Below, piece after piece: positions 34,565 through 42,037 of a stretch of 64,000 nt of DNA. A program made the position numbers and the translations under genes. The stretch's first letter is position 1, and every line of letters begins with the position of its first letter. The DNA comes from Agrobacterium cucumeris (GTDB lineage: Bacteria; Pseudomonadota; Alphaproteobacteria; Rhizobiales; Rhizobiaceae), in the NCBI RefSeq assembly GCF_030036535.1, contig NZ_CP080388.1:1478501-1542500 (forward strand). Reading direction: 5' to 3'. Under the pieces are notes generated by a model, which worked only from the letters and a program-made list of their open reading frames with translations, was not told the origin of the DNA and did not search any database.

Positions 34565-37500
34565 TCAGCCGATGCTCATCAGGCTGGCATTGCCGCCGGC
34601 CGCGGTCGTGTTGACGCTGACGGAGACTTCTTCGACCAGCCAGTCGAGATTATAGGACTGACTTTCACCGGAAAGCGCCTCCGTGGTTGCGGCCTGCACG
34701 AGAACCAGTGGGCCGGGCAGGGTGGCGATCTTTTTGTTGGTCGTCACGATACGCTCTGCATCACCCTCGACCAAGGCGCCAGCAAAGGGGCCGGATTTTG
34801 CCCAGTCATCCGCCCAGACGATGCGCGAGGTGACGGTTGCCGGCAGCCCGTAGATCGATTTTTCGAGGCCAGAGGCATTGTCGATGACGGCCGTGTTTCC
34901 GGTGGCAAGTGCTGCCGCTAGCTGGCGGTAAAGCCCCTGTTCGGTTGCCGGAACCAGCAGGATGCTGCCGCGCGGATGAAGCGCATAGACGTTTCGTTCG
35001 CCGACGGGGCCTGCCAGCTCGGTTTCGAAGCCGAGGCCGGAAAGCGCCGCCGCCTGCCGTGCTGCTTCGGCCGCAACGGTTTCGCCGTTTTCATCCAGCC
35101 AGCGGGCAAGATCGACGGCGGCCTGATCCTGCTGGCTTGCAACCCGGTCGATCTTCGGCGCAGCCTGCGTCATGCGGCCGAGATAGAGCGGGCCGCCGGC
35201 CTTGGGGCCGGTGCCGGAAAGACCGCGCCCGCCAAAGGGCTGCACGCCGACCACCGCGCCGATGATGTTGCGGTTCACATAAAGATTGCCGGCCGCGACG
35301 CGCGACAGCACATGCTGGATCGTATCGTCGAGGCGCGTATGCAGGCCGAAGGTCAGGCCGTAACCGGTGGCGTTGATTTCGTCGATCAGCCGGTCGAGAT
35401 TATCCCGCTTGAAGCGGATCACATGTAGCACCGGGCCGAATACTTCCCGTTTCAGATCGGCGAGCGATTTCATCTCGATGATGGTCGGCGGCACGAAGGT
35501 ACCCTTGCCGGTTTCACCCGCAAGCGTGATCTGTTCGATGCGGTGGCCGAGTGCGCGCATGCCATCAACATGCTTTTCAATGATGCCCTTGGCCTCAGCG
35601 GTGATGACGGGGCCGATATCGATGGAAAGCCGGTCGGTGCGGCCGATGCGCAATTCATGCAGCGCACCTTTGAGCATGGTGAGCGTGCGATCCGCCACAT
35701 CTTCCTGCAGGCAGAGAATGCGCAGCGCCGAGCAGCGCTGGCCGGCGCTGTCGAAGGCCGATGCGATGACATCAGCGACAACCTGTTCGGCGAGTGCGGA
35801 GGAATCGACGATCATGGCATTCTGGCCGCCGGTTTCGGCAATCAGCGGAACCGGCTGACCGTTCGTCAGAACCCGGCCGGCCAGCTGGCCCTGAATGAGC
35901 CGCGCCACTTCCGTCGAACCGGTGAACATCACACCCGCCGTCAGCGGTGAGCCGACAAGTGCCGCGCCCGTCTTGCCGTCGCCCGGCATAAGCTGCACGG
36001 CATCCTGCGGAACACCGGCTTCATGCAGCAGGCGTACACCCTGCGCCGCGATCAGCGGCGTTTCTTCCGCGGGCTTTGCCAGAACCGGATTGCCGGCAAC
36101 CAGTGCCGCCGCCACCTGACCGATGAAGATGGCGAGCGGGAAGTTCCACGGGCTGATGCAGACGACCGGGCCAAGCGGTGTTTCGCCAGCCTTGAAATTC
36201 TTGCGGGCTTCCGCTGCGTAATAACGCAGGAAGTCGATCGCCTCGCGCACTTCGGCAATGGCGTTGGGCATGGATTTTCCCGCCTCGCGCATGATGAGGC
36301 CGAGCAGATCAGGCATCTCGGCCTGCATTGCGTCAGCGGCGCGCTCCAGGCAGGCGGCACGCTCTTCAACCGGGGTGGAGGGCCAGGTGGAGGCCGCCGC
36401 CCGCTGCATCGCCGCTTCGGCATCGGCTTCGGTCGGTTCGGTCACATGGCCGACAATATCCGTGTGGTCGCCGGGGTTGAGCACCGGCCGTGTCTGGCCG
36501 CTTGCCTGCGGCGCTGCGGCTTTCCACTCGGTTGCCGCAGCGGCCTTCAAGGTGCTGTCGAGTGCGCAGAGCGTTGTTTCACTGGACAGATCGAGGCCGG
36601 CAGAATTCTTTCGGTCCGGGCCGAAAAGACCTTCCGGCGCGGCGATACGGTCGTGCCGTGCGCCGGGAACGGCATAAGCCTTGACCACCGTGACCGGGTC
36701 CTCCAGCAGGGAATCGACCGGAACGGCGGGATCGGCGATGCGGTTGACGAAGGAGGAGTTCGCGCCGTTTTCCAGCAGGCGGCGAACCAGATAGGCAAGC
36801 AGCGTCTCATGGGTGCCGACGGGGGCGTAGAAGCGGCAGGGGCGGTCGAGCTTTTTCTTGCCGACGACCTCGCTGTAAAGCGGTTCGCCCATGCCGTGCA
36901 GGCACTGGAACTCATAATCGCCAAGTTTGAACTCGGAACCGGCCAGATGATAGATGGTCGCCATGGACTGCGCATTGTGGGTCGCAAACTGCGGGAAAAT
37001 CACGTCGCGCGCGCCGAGCAGCTTGCGGGCGCAGGCAATGTAGGAGACGTCGGTGTGCACCTTGCGGGTGAAGACCGGAAAGTCCTCCAGCCCATCCACC
37101 TGCGCGCGTTTGATTTCCGCATCCCAGTAAGCGCCCTTGACGAGGCGCACCATGATGCGGCGGCCCGAACGGCGGGCGAGATCGATGATGTAATCCAGAA
37201 CGAAGGGGCAGCGGCGGCCATAGGCCTGCACCACAAAACCGAGGCCGTTCCAGCCGGCAAGGTCCCTGTCGAGCGCCAGTTCTTCGAGAAGGTCAAGCGA
37301 CAGTTCCAGCCGGTCTGCTTCTTCCGCGTCGATATTGAGGCCGATATCGTATTTCTTGCTGAGCAGCATCAGCGATTTGACACGCGGCAGAAGCTCGGCC
37401 ATCACCCGCTCGGCCTGCGCGCGGGCGTAACGCGGATGCAGCGCCGAAAGCTTGATGGAGATGCCTGGACCGCCATAGATGCCGCGGCCGGCAGAGGCCT

Positions 37501-38239
37501 TGCCGATGGCGTGGATGGCGTTTTCATAATCCTTGTAATAACGCTCCGCATCCCTGGCGGTGGTCGCGGCTTCGCCCAGCATGTCGTAGGAATACTGGAA
37601 GCCCTGCTCCTCCAGCGGCTTGGAGCGTTTGATGGCTTCGCCGATCGTTTCGCCGGTCACGAATTGTTCGCCCATCATGCGCATCGCCATATCGACGCCG
37701 CGGCGGATGACGGGTTCGCCGGCCCGCGCGATCAGCTTGGTCAAGGCCGCGGAAAGGCCGCTGTCATTGACGGTCGAGGTCAGTTTGCCGGTGATGACGA
37801 GACCCCAGGTGGCGGCGTTGACGAAAAGCGAGCGCCCGCCGCCAATATGCGACTTCCAGTCGCCGCGCGCGATCTTGTCGCGGATCAGCGCATCGCGGGT
37901 GGCGGTGTCGGGAATGCGCAGCAGCGCTTCGGCAAGGCACATCAGCGCCACGCCTTCATGGCTGGAGAGCGAATATTCCTGCACCAGCCCTTCGACGCCG
38001 GTGCCCCTGGTCTTGGCGCGCAGCGCCTCGATCAGCTTGCCGGCGGTGGTGCGGATGGCTTTCGTCTGCTCCGGTGTCACCGTTGCCGCCTCAATCAATG
38101 GGGCCAGGCATTCTTCCTCGGGGCGGCGATAGGCGGCGGTGATTGCCTTGCGCAGCGGGCTTTGGTCACGCACCGGCGGCGCGAAATTCTGGAAAATACC
38201 GTTCATTGCTACACCGGCGTTGCTTGCACCATTGGCCAT
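34565..38239 (-). CDS. putA: bifunctional proline dehydrogenase / pyrroline-5-carboxylate dehydrogenase
   Basis: A 1224-residue enzyme that oxidises proline to glutamate. The FAD-dependent proline dehydrogenase barrel (about 130-460) includes K368 in 'RLVKGAYWD'; the aldehyde dehydrogenase domain (about 540-1000) has its nucleophile C836 in 'GQRCSALR'. A C-terminal segment to residue 1224 resembles the extra domain of longer PutA proteins, and the extreme C-terminus is Gly/Ser-rich. There is no N-terminal ribbon-helix-helix domain, so this PutA is not autoregulatory; regulation falls to the divergent putR, as described for Agrobacterium. The ATG at 38239 has CAGGA upstream; an ATG at 38206 has no ribosome binding site. 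Confidence 0.96.
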   Translation of the reverse strand: MANGASNAGVAMNGIFQNFAPPVRDQSPLRKAITAAYRRPEEECLAPLIEAATVTPEQTKAIRTTAGKLIEALRAKTRGTGVEGLVQEYSLSSHEGVALMCLAEALLRIPDTATRDALIRDKIARGDWKSHIGGGRSLFVNAATWGLVITGKLTSTVNDSGLSAALTKLIARAGEPVIRRGVDMAMRMMGEQFVTGETIGEAIKRSKPLEEQGFQYSYDMLGEAATTARDAERYYKDYENAIHAIGKASAGRGIYGGPGISIKLSALHPRYARAQAERVMAELLPRVKSLMLLSKKYDIGLNIDAEEADRLELSLDLLEELALDRDLAGWNGLGFVVQAYGRRCPFVLDYIIDLARRSGRRIMVRLVKGAYWDAEIKRAQVDGLEDFPVFTRKVHTDVSYIACARKLLGARDVIFPQFATHNAQSMATIYHLAGSEFKLGDYEFQCLHGMGEPLYSEVVGKKKLDRPCRFYAPVGTHETLLAYLVRRLLENGANSSFVNRIADPAVPVDSLLEDPVTVVKAYAVPGARHDRIAAPEGLFGPDRKNSAGLDLSSETTLCALDSTLKAAAATEWKAAAPQASGQTRPVLNPGDHTDIVGHVTEPTEADAEAAMQRAAASTWPSTPVEERAACLERAADAMQAEMPDLLGLIMREAGKSMPNAIAEVREAIDFLRYYAAEARKNFKAGETPLGPVVCISPWNFPLAIFIGQVAAALVAGNPVLAKPAEETPLIAAQGVRLLHEAGVPQDAVQLMPGDGKTGAALVGSPLTAGVMFTGSTEVARLIQGQLAGRVLTNGQPVPLIAETGGQNAMIVDSSALAEQVVADVIASAFDSAGQRCSALRILCLQEDVADRTLTMLKGALHELRIGRTDRLSIDIGPVITAEAKGIIEKHVDGMRALGHRIEQITLAGETGKGTFVPPTIIEMKSLADLKREVFGPVLHVIRFKRDNLDRLIDEINATGYGLTFGLHTRLDDTIQHVLSRVAAGNLYVNRNIIGAVVGVQPFGGRGLSGTGPKAGGPLYLGRMTQAAPKIDRVASQQDQAAVDLARWLDENGETVAAEAARQAAALSGLGFETELAGPVGERNVYALHPRGSILLVPATEQGLYRQLAAALATGNTAVIDNASGLEKSIYGLPATVTSRIVWADDWAKSGPFAGALVEGDAERIVTTNKKIATLPGPLVLVQAATTEALSGESQSYNLDWLVEEVSVSVNTTAAGGNASLMSIG

Positions 38240-38346
38240 TCTGAAAATCCTGAAAAAGCTGTTGAAGAAAGGCCGTCGGCGGCAGCGTGTCCTCCGCCCG
38301 CCGCTTTTCATCCTGCCGCTGACAATACCATCACCAAGAAAATTGC

Positions 38347-38379
38347 TATGGCCTTATTTTTGGAATAAAACAGGCCATA
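38347..38379. promoter_or_regulatory. inverted repeat in the putA-putR control region, candidate PutR site
   Basis: TATGGCCT (38347-38354) and AGGCCATA (38372-38379) form a perfect 8-bp inverted repeat around a 17-bp AT-rich spacer, centred midway between the two divergent starts. Long, spaced, AT-cored dyads suit Lrp-type proteins. PutR binding is inference. Confidence 0.5.
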
Positions 38380-38414
38380 TGAACTTTTGTTTTCTTCAAT
38401 TGGCGTGAAAGAAC

Positions 38415-38885
38415 ATGGCAAATAGTCACAAAACAGACGATCTGGACCATTTCGATCTCAAGATCCTCGAGGCCTTGAGCGAAGACGGCCGCATGTCGGT
38501 GCTGCAACTGTCGAAAAGGGTGGGCCTTTCCAAGACGCCGTGCCAGACGCGGCTGAAGCGGTTGGTAGATGAGGGTTACATTCTGGGCTTCCGGGCGGTG
38601 CTCAATCCGCACAAACTCGGCGTCGATCACATTGCTTTTGCCGAAGTCAAACTTTCCGATACACGGGAAAAGGCACTGGAGGAATTCAACACGGCGGTTC
38701 GCAAGATCAAGGAAGTCGAGGAATGCCACATGATTGCCGGCGCCTTCGATTATCTTTTAAAGGTACGCACCAGCGACATTCGCAAATATCGGCGGGTGCT
38801 GGGGGAGAAAATCTCGAGCCTGCCATCGGTCGCCAATACTTCGACCTTCGTGGTCATGCAGTCAGTCAAGGAAACCGGCATCTAG
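38415..38885 (+). CDS. putR: Lrp/AsnC-family activator of proline catabolism
   Basis: A 156-residue Lrp/AsnC regulator. The N-terminal winged helix ('LDHFDLKILEALSEDGRMSV' ... 'SKTPCQTRLKRLVDEGYILG', residues 9-60) is followed by the RAM/Lrp ligand-binding domain (about 75-150, 'AGAFDYLLKVRTSDIRKYRR'). Position and type match Agrobacterium PutR, the Lrp-like protein that activates putA in response to proline. It diverges from putA with 175 bp between starts and contains the spaced inverted repeat described above in its promoter region. Confidence 0.95.
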   Translation: MANSHKTDDLDHFDLKILEALSEDGRMSVLQLSKRVGLSKTPCQTRLKRLVDEGYILGFRAVLNPHKLGVDHIAFAEVKLSDTREKALEEFNTAVRKIKEVEECHMIAGAFDYLLKVRTSDIRKYRRVLGEKISSLPSVANTSTFVVMQSVKETGI

Positions 38886-38932
38886 AGATGCCCCGCTTTC
38901 TGCCTGGCAATGAAAGTCACGGGCAGACATGG

Positions 38933-38961
38933 AAAAACGGGCAGACGTAAGCCTGCCCGTT
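38933..38961 (-). terminator. intrinsic terminator of the nepR-ecfG operon
   Basis: A 9-bp stem (38936-38944 with 38953-38961) with an 8-base loop; on the minus strand it is followed by a T-run (complement of A residues 38933-38937, partly in the stem). It lies 26 bp after the ecfG stop and also near the end of the convergent putR gene. Confidence 0.8.
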
Positions 38962-38986
38962 CGCTGTTCTTAAAAATTCAGTTCTT

Positions 38987-39556
38987 TCAGCGCGCCGTGG
39001 CAGCGGCGGTAACCGCGCTCATCTGCGCATCCGGACCGAACTCATTTTCGTTTTCGATACCCAGAAGCTCCTGCAGACGCAGTCTTGCGCGGCTGACACG
39101 GCTCTTGATCGTGCCGACAGGGCAACCGCAAATCTCAGCGGCTTCCTCATAGGCAAAGCCCGAGGCACCAATCAGCAGGATGGCTTCACGCTGGTCATCA
39201 GGCAGTTTTGCGAGTGCTGAGCGGAAATCCTGAAGGTCGACCGAACCGTGCTGCTCGGGCGGCACCGAGAGGCGCGAGGTATAGACCCCGTCCGTATCCT
39301 GCACCTCACGGCCGGATTTGCGGATCTGGCTGTAAAACTCGTTGCGCAGGATCGTCACCAGCCATGCCCGCATGTTGGTGCCGGGTTGGTAGCTGTCCTG
39401 TTTCGCCCAGGCCTTCATGATCGTGTCCTGCACGAGGTCGTCGGCACGGTCTCTCGAGCGGATGAGCGAAATGGCGAAGGCGCGCAGGTTCGGCAGCGCC
39501 GCCAGCATTTCCCGCTTGAAATTGTATTCTGTCTGCTCCGGCTCTTTCGCCATCAT
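38987..39556 (-). CDS. ecfG: EcfG-family general-stress RNA polymerase sigma factor
   Basis: A 189-residue ECF sigma factor. Region 2 ('ALPNLRAFAISLIRSRDRAD' ... 'LVQDTIMKAWAKQDSYQPGT') and region 4 ('LPDDQREAILLIGASGFAYE' ... 'GCPVGTIKSRVSRAR') are intact. Its pairing with nepR and divergent phyR identifies it as EcfG (RpoE2 in Sinorhizobium), the sigma factor of the alphaproteobacterial general stress response, which reads GGAAC-N16/17-CGTT promoters. The start overlaps the nepR stop (two consecutive ATG codons at 39554-39556 and 39551-39553; either may be used), so synthesis is coupled to its anti-sigma factor. Confidence 0.95.
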   Translation of the reverse strand: MMAKEPEQTEYNFKREMLAALPNLRAFAISLIRSRDRADDLVQDTIMKAWAKQDSYQPGTNMRAWLVTILRNEFYSQIRKSGREVQDTDGVYTSRLSVPPEQHGSVDLQDFRSALAKLPDDQREAILLIGASGFAYEEAAEICGCPVGTIKSRVSRARLRLQELLGIENENEFGPDAQMSAVTAAATAR

Positions 39557-39759
39557 TCCTCCGAAGCCTTTATTTTGGCTTTGCTTTCGGCTTCATCGAG
39601 TTTTTCGAGAAGATCGAGGAATTTGTCAGGGATGCCTTCATCCTGAACGGCATCGTAAAGCTCCCTGAGCTTGCGGGAAATCACCGCCCGCCCGGAATGT
39701 GGAACCTGAGGGGCGGCCGAATTGTCCGGCGAATCTTGGTCCGATTGAAACATGCTCAT
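39553..39759 (-). CDS. nepR: NepR-type anti-sigma factor
   Basis: A 68-residue protein. The conserved helix 'SRKLRELYDAVQDEGIPDKF' followed by 'LDLLEKLDE' is the NepR core that wraps around EcfG. Under non-stress conditions NepR sequesters EcfG; phosphorylated PhyR mimics the sigma factor and titrates NepR away. The N-terminal 25 and C-terminal 10 residues are polar and probably disordered, as in the family. Encoded directly upstream of and overlapping ecfG, opposite phyR. Confidence 0.95.
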   Translation of the reverse strand: MSMFQSDQDSPDNSAAPQVPHSGRAVISRKLRELYDAVQDEGIPDKFLDLLEKLDEAESKAKIKASEE

Positions 39760-39792
39760 AACGTCCGGTATTCCTTTTGTGTCGTGGCAAAT

Positions 39793-39817
39793 AATGCGTG
39801 GTGAAAAAAATAGTTCC
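39793..39817 (-). promoter_or_regulatory. possible EcfG-type promoter of nepR-ecfG (imperfect)
   Basis: On the minus strand GGAAC (39817-39813), a 16-base spacer and CATT (39796-39793): one mismatch from the -10 consensus. It lies 34 bp before the nepR start and would give positive feedback on the sigma factor. Confidence 0.5.
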
Positions 39818-39825
39818 GGCCCTCG

Positions 39826-39851
39826 GGAACTTTTTTTGCGATACGCACGTT
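39826..39851 (+). promoter_or_regulatory. EcfG-type promoter of phyR
   Basis: Perfect plus-strand match: GGAAC (39826-39830), 17-base spacer, CGTT (39848-39851), 46 bp before the phyR start. Autoactivation of phyR by EcfG is established in related species. Confidence 0.85.
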
Positions 39852-39897
39852 GCTATCTTGGGTTTGCGTTGCAAACCGCATAAACGGGGAGAATTCC

Positions 39898-40692
39898 ATG
39901 TCAGTTTCTACACGCATCGCACCGCACCTGCCATATCTGCGCAGGTTTGCGCGTGCCGTTTGCGGCTCACAATCCACGGGCGATGCCTATGTTGCGGCAA
40001 CACTCGAAGCTCTGATCGCCGATATCAGCATCTTCCCGCAGACAAGCAGCGATCGCGTTTCGCTCTATCAATTGTTCGTATCGATCTTTAGTTCCGTCAC
40101 GATCAATATTAAGGCGGATGAAAACCTGTCAGGATGGGAGAAGCGCGCTTCTGCGAACCTTTCTGCCGTGCCGCCGCTTGCCCGTCAGGCTTTCCTGCTG
40201 ACGACGGTCGAAGAGTTCACACCTTCGGAAGCCGCAGAGGTTCTGAGAGTGTCTGAAGACCAGGTCGGCAGGCTGATCGATGAGGCGGCTTCCGAAATCG
40301 CCCGCCAGGTCGCAACCGATATCATGATCATCGAGGACGAACCTCTGATCGCCATGGATATCGAACAGATGGTCACCGATCTCGGTCACCGCGTCACGGG
40401 TATTGCCCGCACGCATACCGAGGCGCTCGACCTTTTCCATCGCACGCAGCCGAAAATGATCCTTGCCGATATCCAGCTTGCAGACGGCAGCTCCGGTCTG
40501 GATGCGATGAAGGACATCCTGCAGATGACCACCCTCCCGGTGATCTTCATCACGGCTTTCCCCGAGCGTCTTTTGACGGGCGAGCGGCCTGAGCCGACCT
40601 TCCTTGTGACGAAACCTTTCAACCCGGACATGGTGAAAGCGCTTATCAGCCAGGCCCTGTTTTTCAACGAAAGCTCTCGCGTCGCGGCGTGA
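39898..40692 (+). CDS. phyR: PhyR, anti-anti-sigma response regulator
   Basis: A 264-residue protein with the diagnostic order of an N-terminal sigma-like domain (about 1-125, 'LPYLRRFARAVCGSQSTGDA' ... 'FTPSEAAEVLRVSEDQVGR') and a C-terminal receiver domain (about 140-260). The phosphorylated aspartate is D191 in 'MILADIQLADG', with acidic residues in 'IMIIEDEPLIAMD' and the conserved Lys in 'FLVTKPF'. When phosphorylated it binds NepR and frees EcfG. The ATG at 39898 follows GGGGAG. An EcfG promoter precedes it, and another follows its stop, driving the adjacent kinase. Confidence 0.96.
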   Translation: MSVSTRIAPHLPYLRRFARAVCGSQSTGDAYVAATLEALIADISIFPQTSSDRVSLYQLFVSIFSSVTINIKADENLSGWEKRASANLSAVPPLARQAFLLTTVEEFTPSEAAEVLRVSEDQVGRLIDEAASEIARQVATDIMIIEDEPLIAMDIEQMVTDLGHRVTGIARTHTEALDLFHRTQPKMILADIQLADGSSGLDAMKDILQMTTLPVIFITAFPERLLTGERPEPTFLVTKPFNPDMVKALISQALFFNESSRVAA

Positions 40693-40718
40693 AATTTGCC
40701 GAAACCGCAGACGAGCCG

Positions 40719-40743
40719 GGAACCAGTGTGGTGCCCGGGCGTT
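40719..40743 (+). promoter_or_regulatory. EcfG-type promoter of the soluble HWE kinase
   Basis: Perfect plus-strand match: GGAAC (40719-40723), 16-base spacer, CGTT (40740-40743), in the 101-bp gap after phyR and 50 bp before the kinase start. Confidence 0.8.
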
Positions 40744-40793
40744 GGCGGTTACGGTCGTGGGGTTGACCCGCGGCTTTCTGCAAGGAGACGAAT

Positions 40794-41777
40794 TTGCATC
40801 GGCTGGCATGGCATAACGCGGAGAGGGACGAGAGCGAGCTTCACGATTCGCTCGTTCTCGCCTTGCTCGATTCGGGTGAGACGGTCATGCTGCAGGACTG
40901 GAAGCGCGAATATATATTCGTGGCCAATCTGCCGGATGTCTGGAAATTGCCGGCGGATTCTCACCCGACGGATGAAAATCTGTTTGGAAATGACCTGTCC
41001 ACCCGGCTGGCCGAGCTGAAAAAGGACATGGTGACGGCTGGCAGCCGGGGTATGCTGGAGGTTAATGCCGGCCAGAACCGGGTCTTCCAGTTTCAGGTCC
41101 ATTCCACCTTCAACCAGTCGAACCAGATGGTGATGAAGACCACCATCCGCGAGGTGACGGCGGAACGGCGGCGCGAGCAGCTGTTGCGCTCCTTGCTGCG
41201 CGAGGTCAGCCACCGTTCCAAGAACCTGCTGGCGATCATCCAGAGCCTTGCGGGCCAGACAGCCCGTTTCAGCCTCACCAAGGATGATTTTCTGCGCAAG
41301 TTCCGTGGACGGCTGCACGCGCTTGCCCAAAGCCAGGATCTCATCACGGATTCGGACTGGCGGGGCGCGCGCATATTCGAACTTCTCCGCCAGCAATTCG
41401 ATCTCTATGTGCCGGAATATCCGAACCTCATTCACATGGAGGGGGAAAACCTGCTGCTTAACCCGAACGGGGCGCTTTATATCGGGCTGGCCTTCCACGA
41501 ACTGGTCGTCAACACGGTGAGCCATAGCGGCAATCTTGCCGATCATCCGCCTATATCCCTGCAGTGTCGCCAGGACGGTGATTTTTATATCGTTGAATGG
41601 AACGAGCCGATGATGCCTTCGAAAGAGCCGGCAGAGGCAAGGCGCGGCAGTTTCGGCAGCGTCGTGCTGGAAAAGGTCGTTCCTTCCGCTCTTGGAGGAA
41701 GTGCCGAATACCAGCTGACGCCGGAGCGCATCGTTTACCGGTTGAAGTTCCCTTCGGGCGACAGCACGGATTCCTGA
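40794..41777 (+). CDS. soluble PAS-HWE/HisKA_2 sensor histidine kinase
   Basis: A 327-residue cytoplasmic kinase without membrane segments. The N-terminal third is PAS-like ('MLQDWKREYIFVANLPDVWK'); H140 in 'EVSHRSKNLLAIIQSL' is the phosphoacceptor of the HisKA_2/HWE family, and 'AFHELVVNTVSHSG' and the C-terminal 'GSFGSVVLEKVVPSAL' form the ATP-binding domain. Kinases of this class phosphorylate PhyR in alphaproteobacteria. The start is a TTG at 40794, seven bases after AAGGAG; the next ATG would delete the start of the PAS domain. The EcfG promoter upstream implies feedback on stress signalling. Confidence 0.9.
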   Translation: MHRLAWHNAERDESELHDSLVLALLDSGETVMLQDWKREYIFVANLPDVWKLPADSHPTDENLFGNDLSTRLAELKKDMVTAGSRGMLEVNAGQNRVFQFQVHSTFNQSNQMVMKTTIREVTAERRREQLLRSLLREVSHRSKNLLAIIQSLAGQTARFSLTKDDFLRKFRGRLHALAQSQDLITDSDWRGARIFELLRQQFDLYVPEYPNLIHMEGENLLLNPNGALYIGLAFHELVVNTVSHSGNLADHPPISLQCRQDGDFYIVEWNEPMMPSKEPAEARRGSFGSVVLEKVVPSALGGSAEYQLTPERIVYRLKFPSGDSTDS

Positions 41778-41832
41778 GAGTTATCGAACCGCAGGTCAGG
41801 CCGAAAGGCTGTTTCATTCTGTGGAGGCGCAA

Positions 41833-41898
41833 TAAAAAAGCACGGCCCATAGGAGAGCCGTGCTATTTTTATGACGGGTTTTCAGGGGCGAAACCCGT
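41833..41898. terminator. two adjacent stem-loops between convergent kinase genes
   Basis: The first is AGCACGGC (41839-41846) with GCCGTGCT (41857-41864), flanked by A6 on the left and ATTTTT on the right, a bidirectional terminator. The second is ACGGGTTT (41874-41881) with AAACCCGT (41891-41898), followed by TTTAT. Together they end both kinase transcripts. Nothing else is seen in the 260-bp gap. Confidence 0.8.
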
Positions 41899-42037
41899 TT
41901 ATAGTCAGCCAAGCTTCAGGCGGGGACGGGGGAATTGCTTGGCTGCAGTACTAATGCATGCAACCGCATTCGGTTCCCGGAAAATGCATTTTTTTAGCAA
42001 TCGGCAGATTTGTGGCCATTCTCACCGTCGATGCGGT

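Noticed and set aside
38236..38311. Longer putA start giving 24 extra residues as a possible DNA-binding extension
   Set aside because: The added residues are basic and low in structure and do not resemble a ribbon-helix-helix domain; the 38239 start has the better ribosome binding site.
36023..38368. 781-codon open frame antisense to putA
   Set aside because: It covers the proline dehydrogenase coding region on the other strand and shows only compositional bias.
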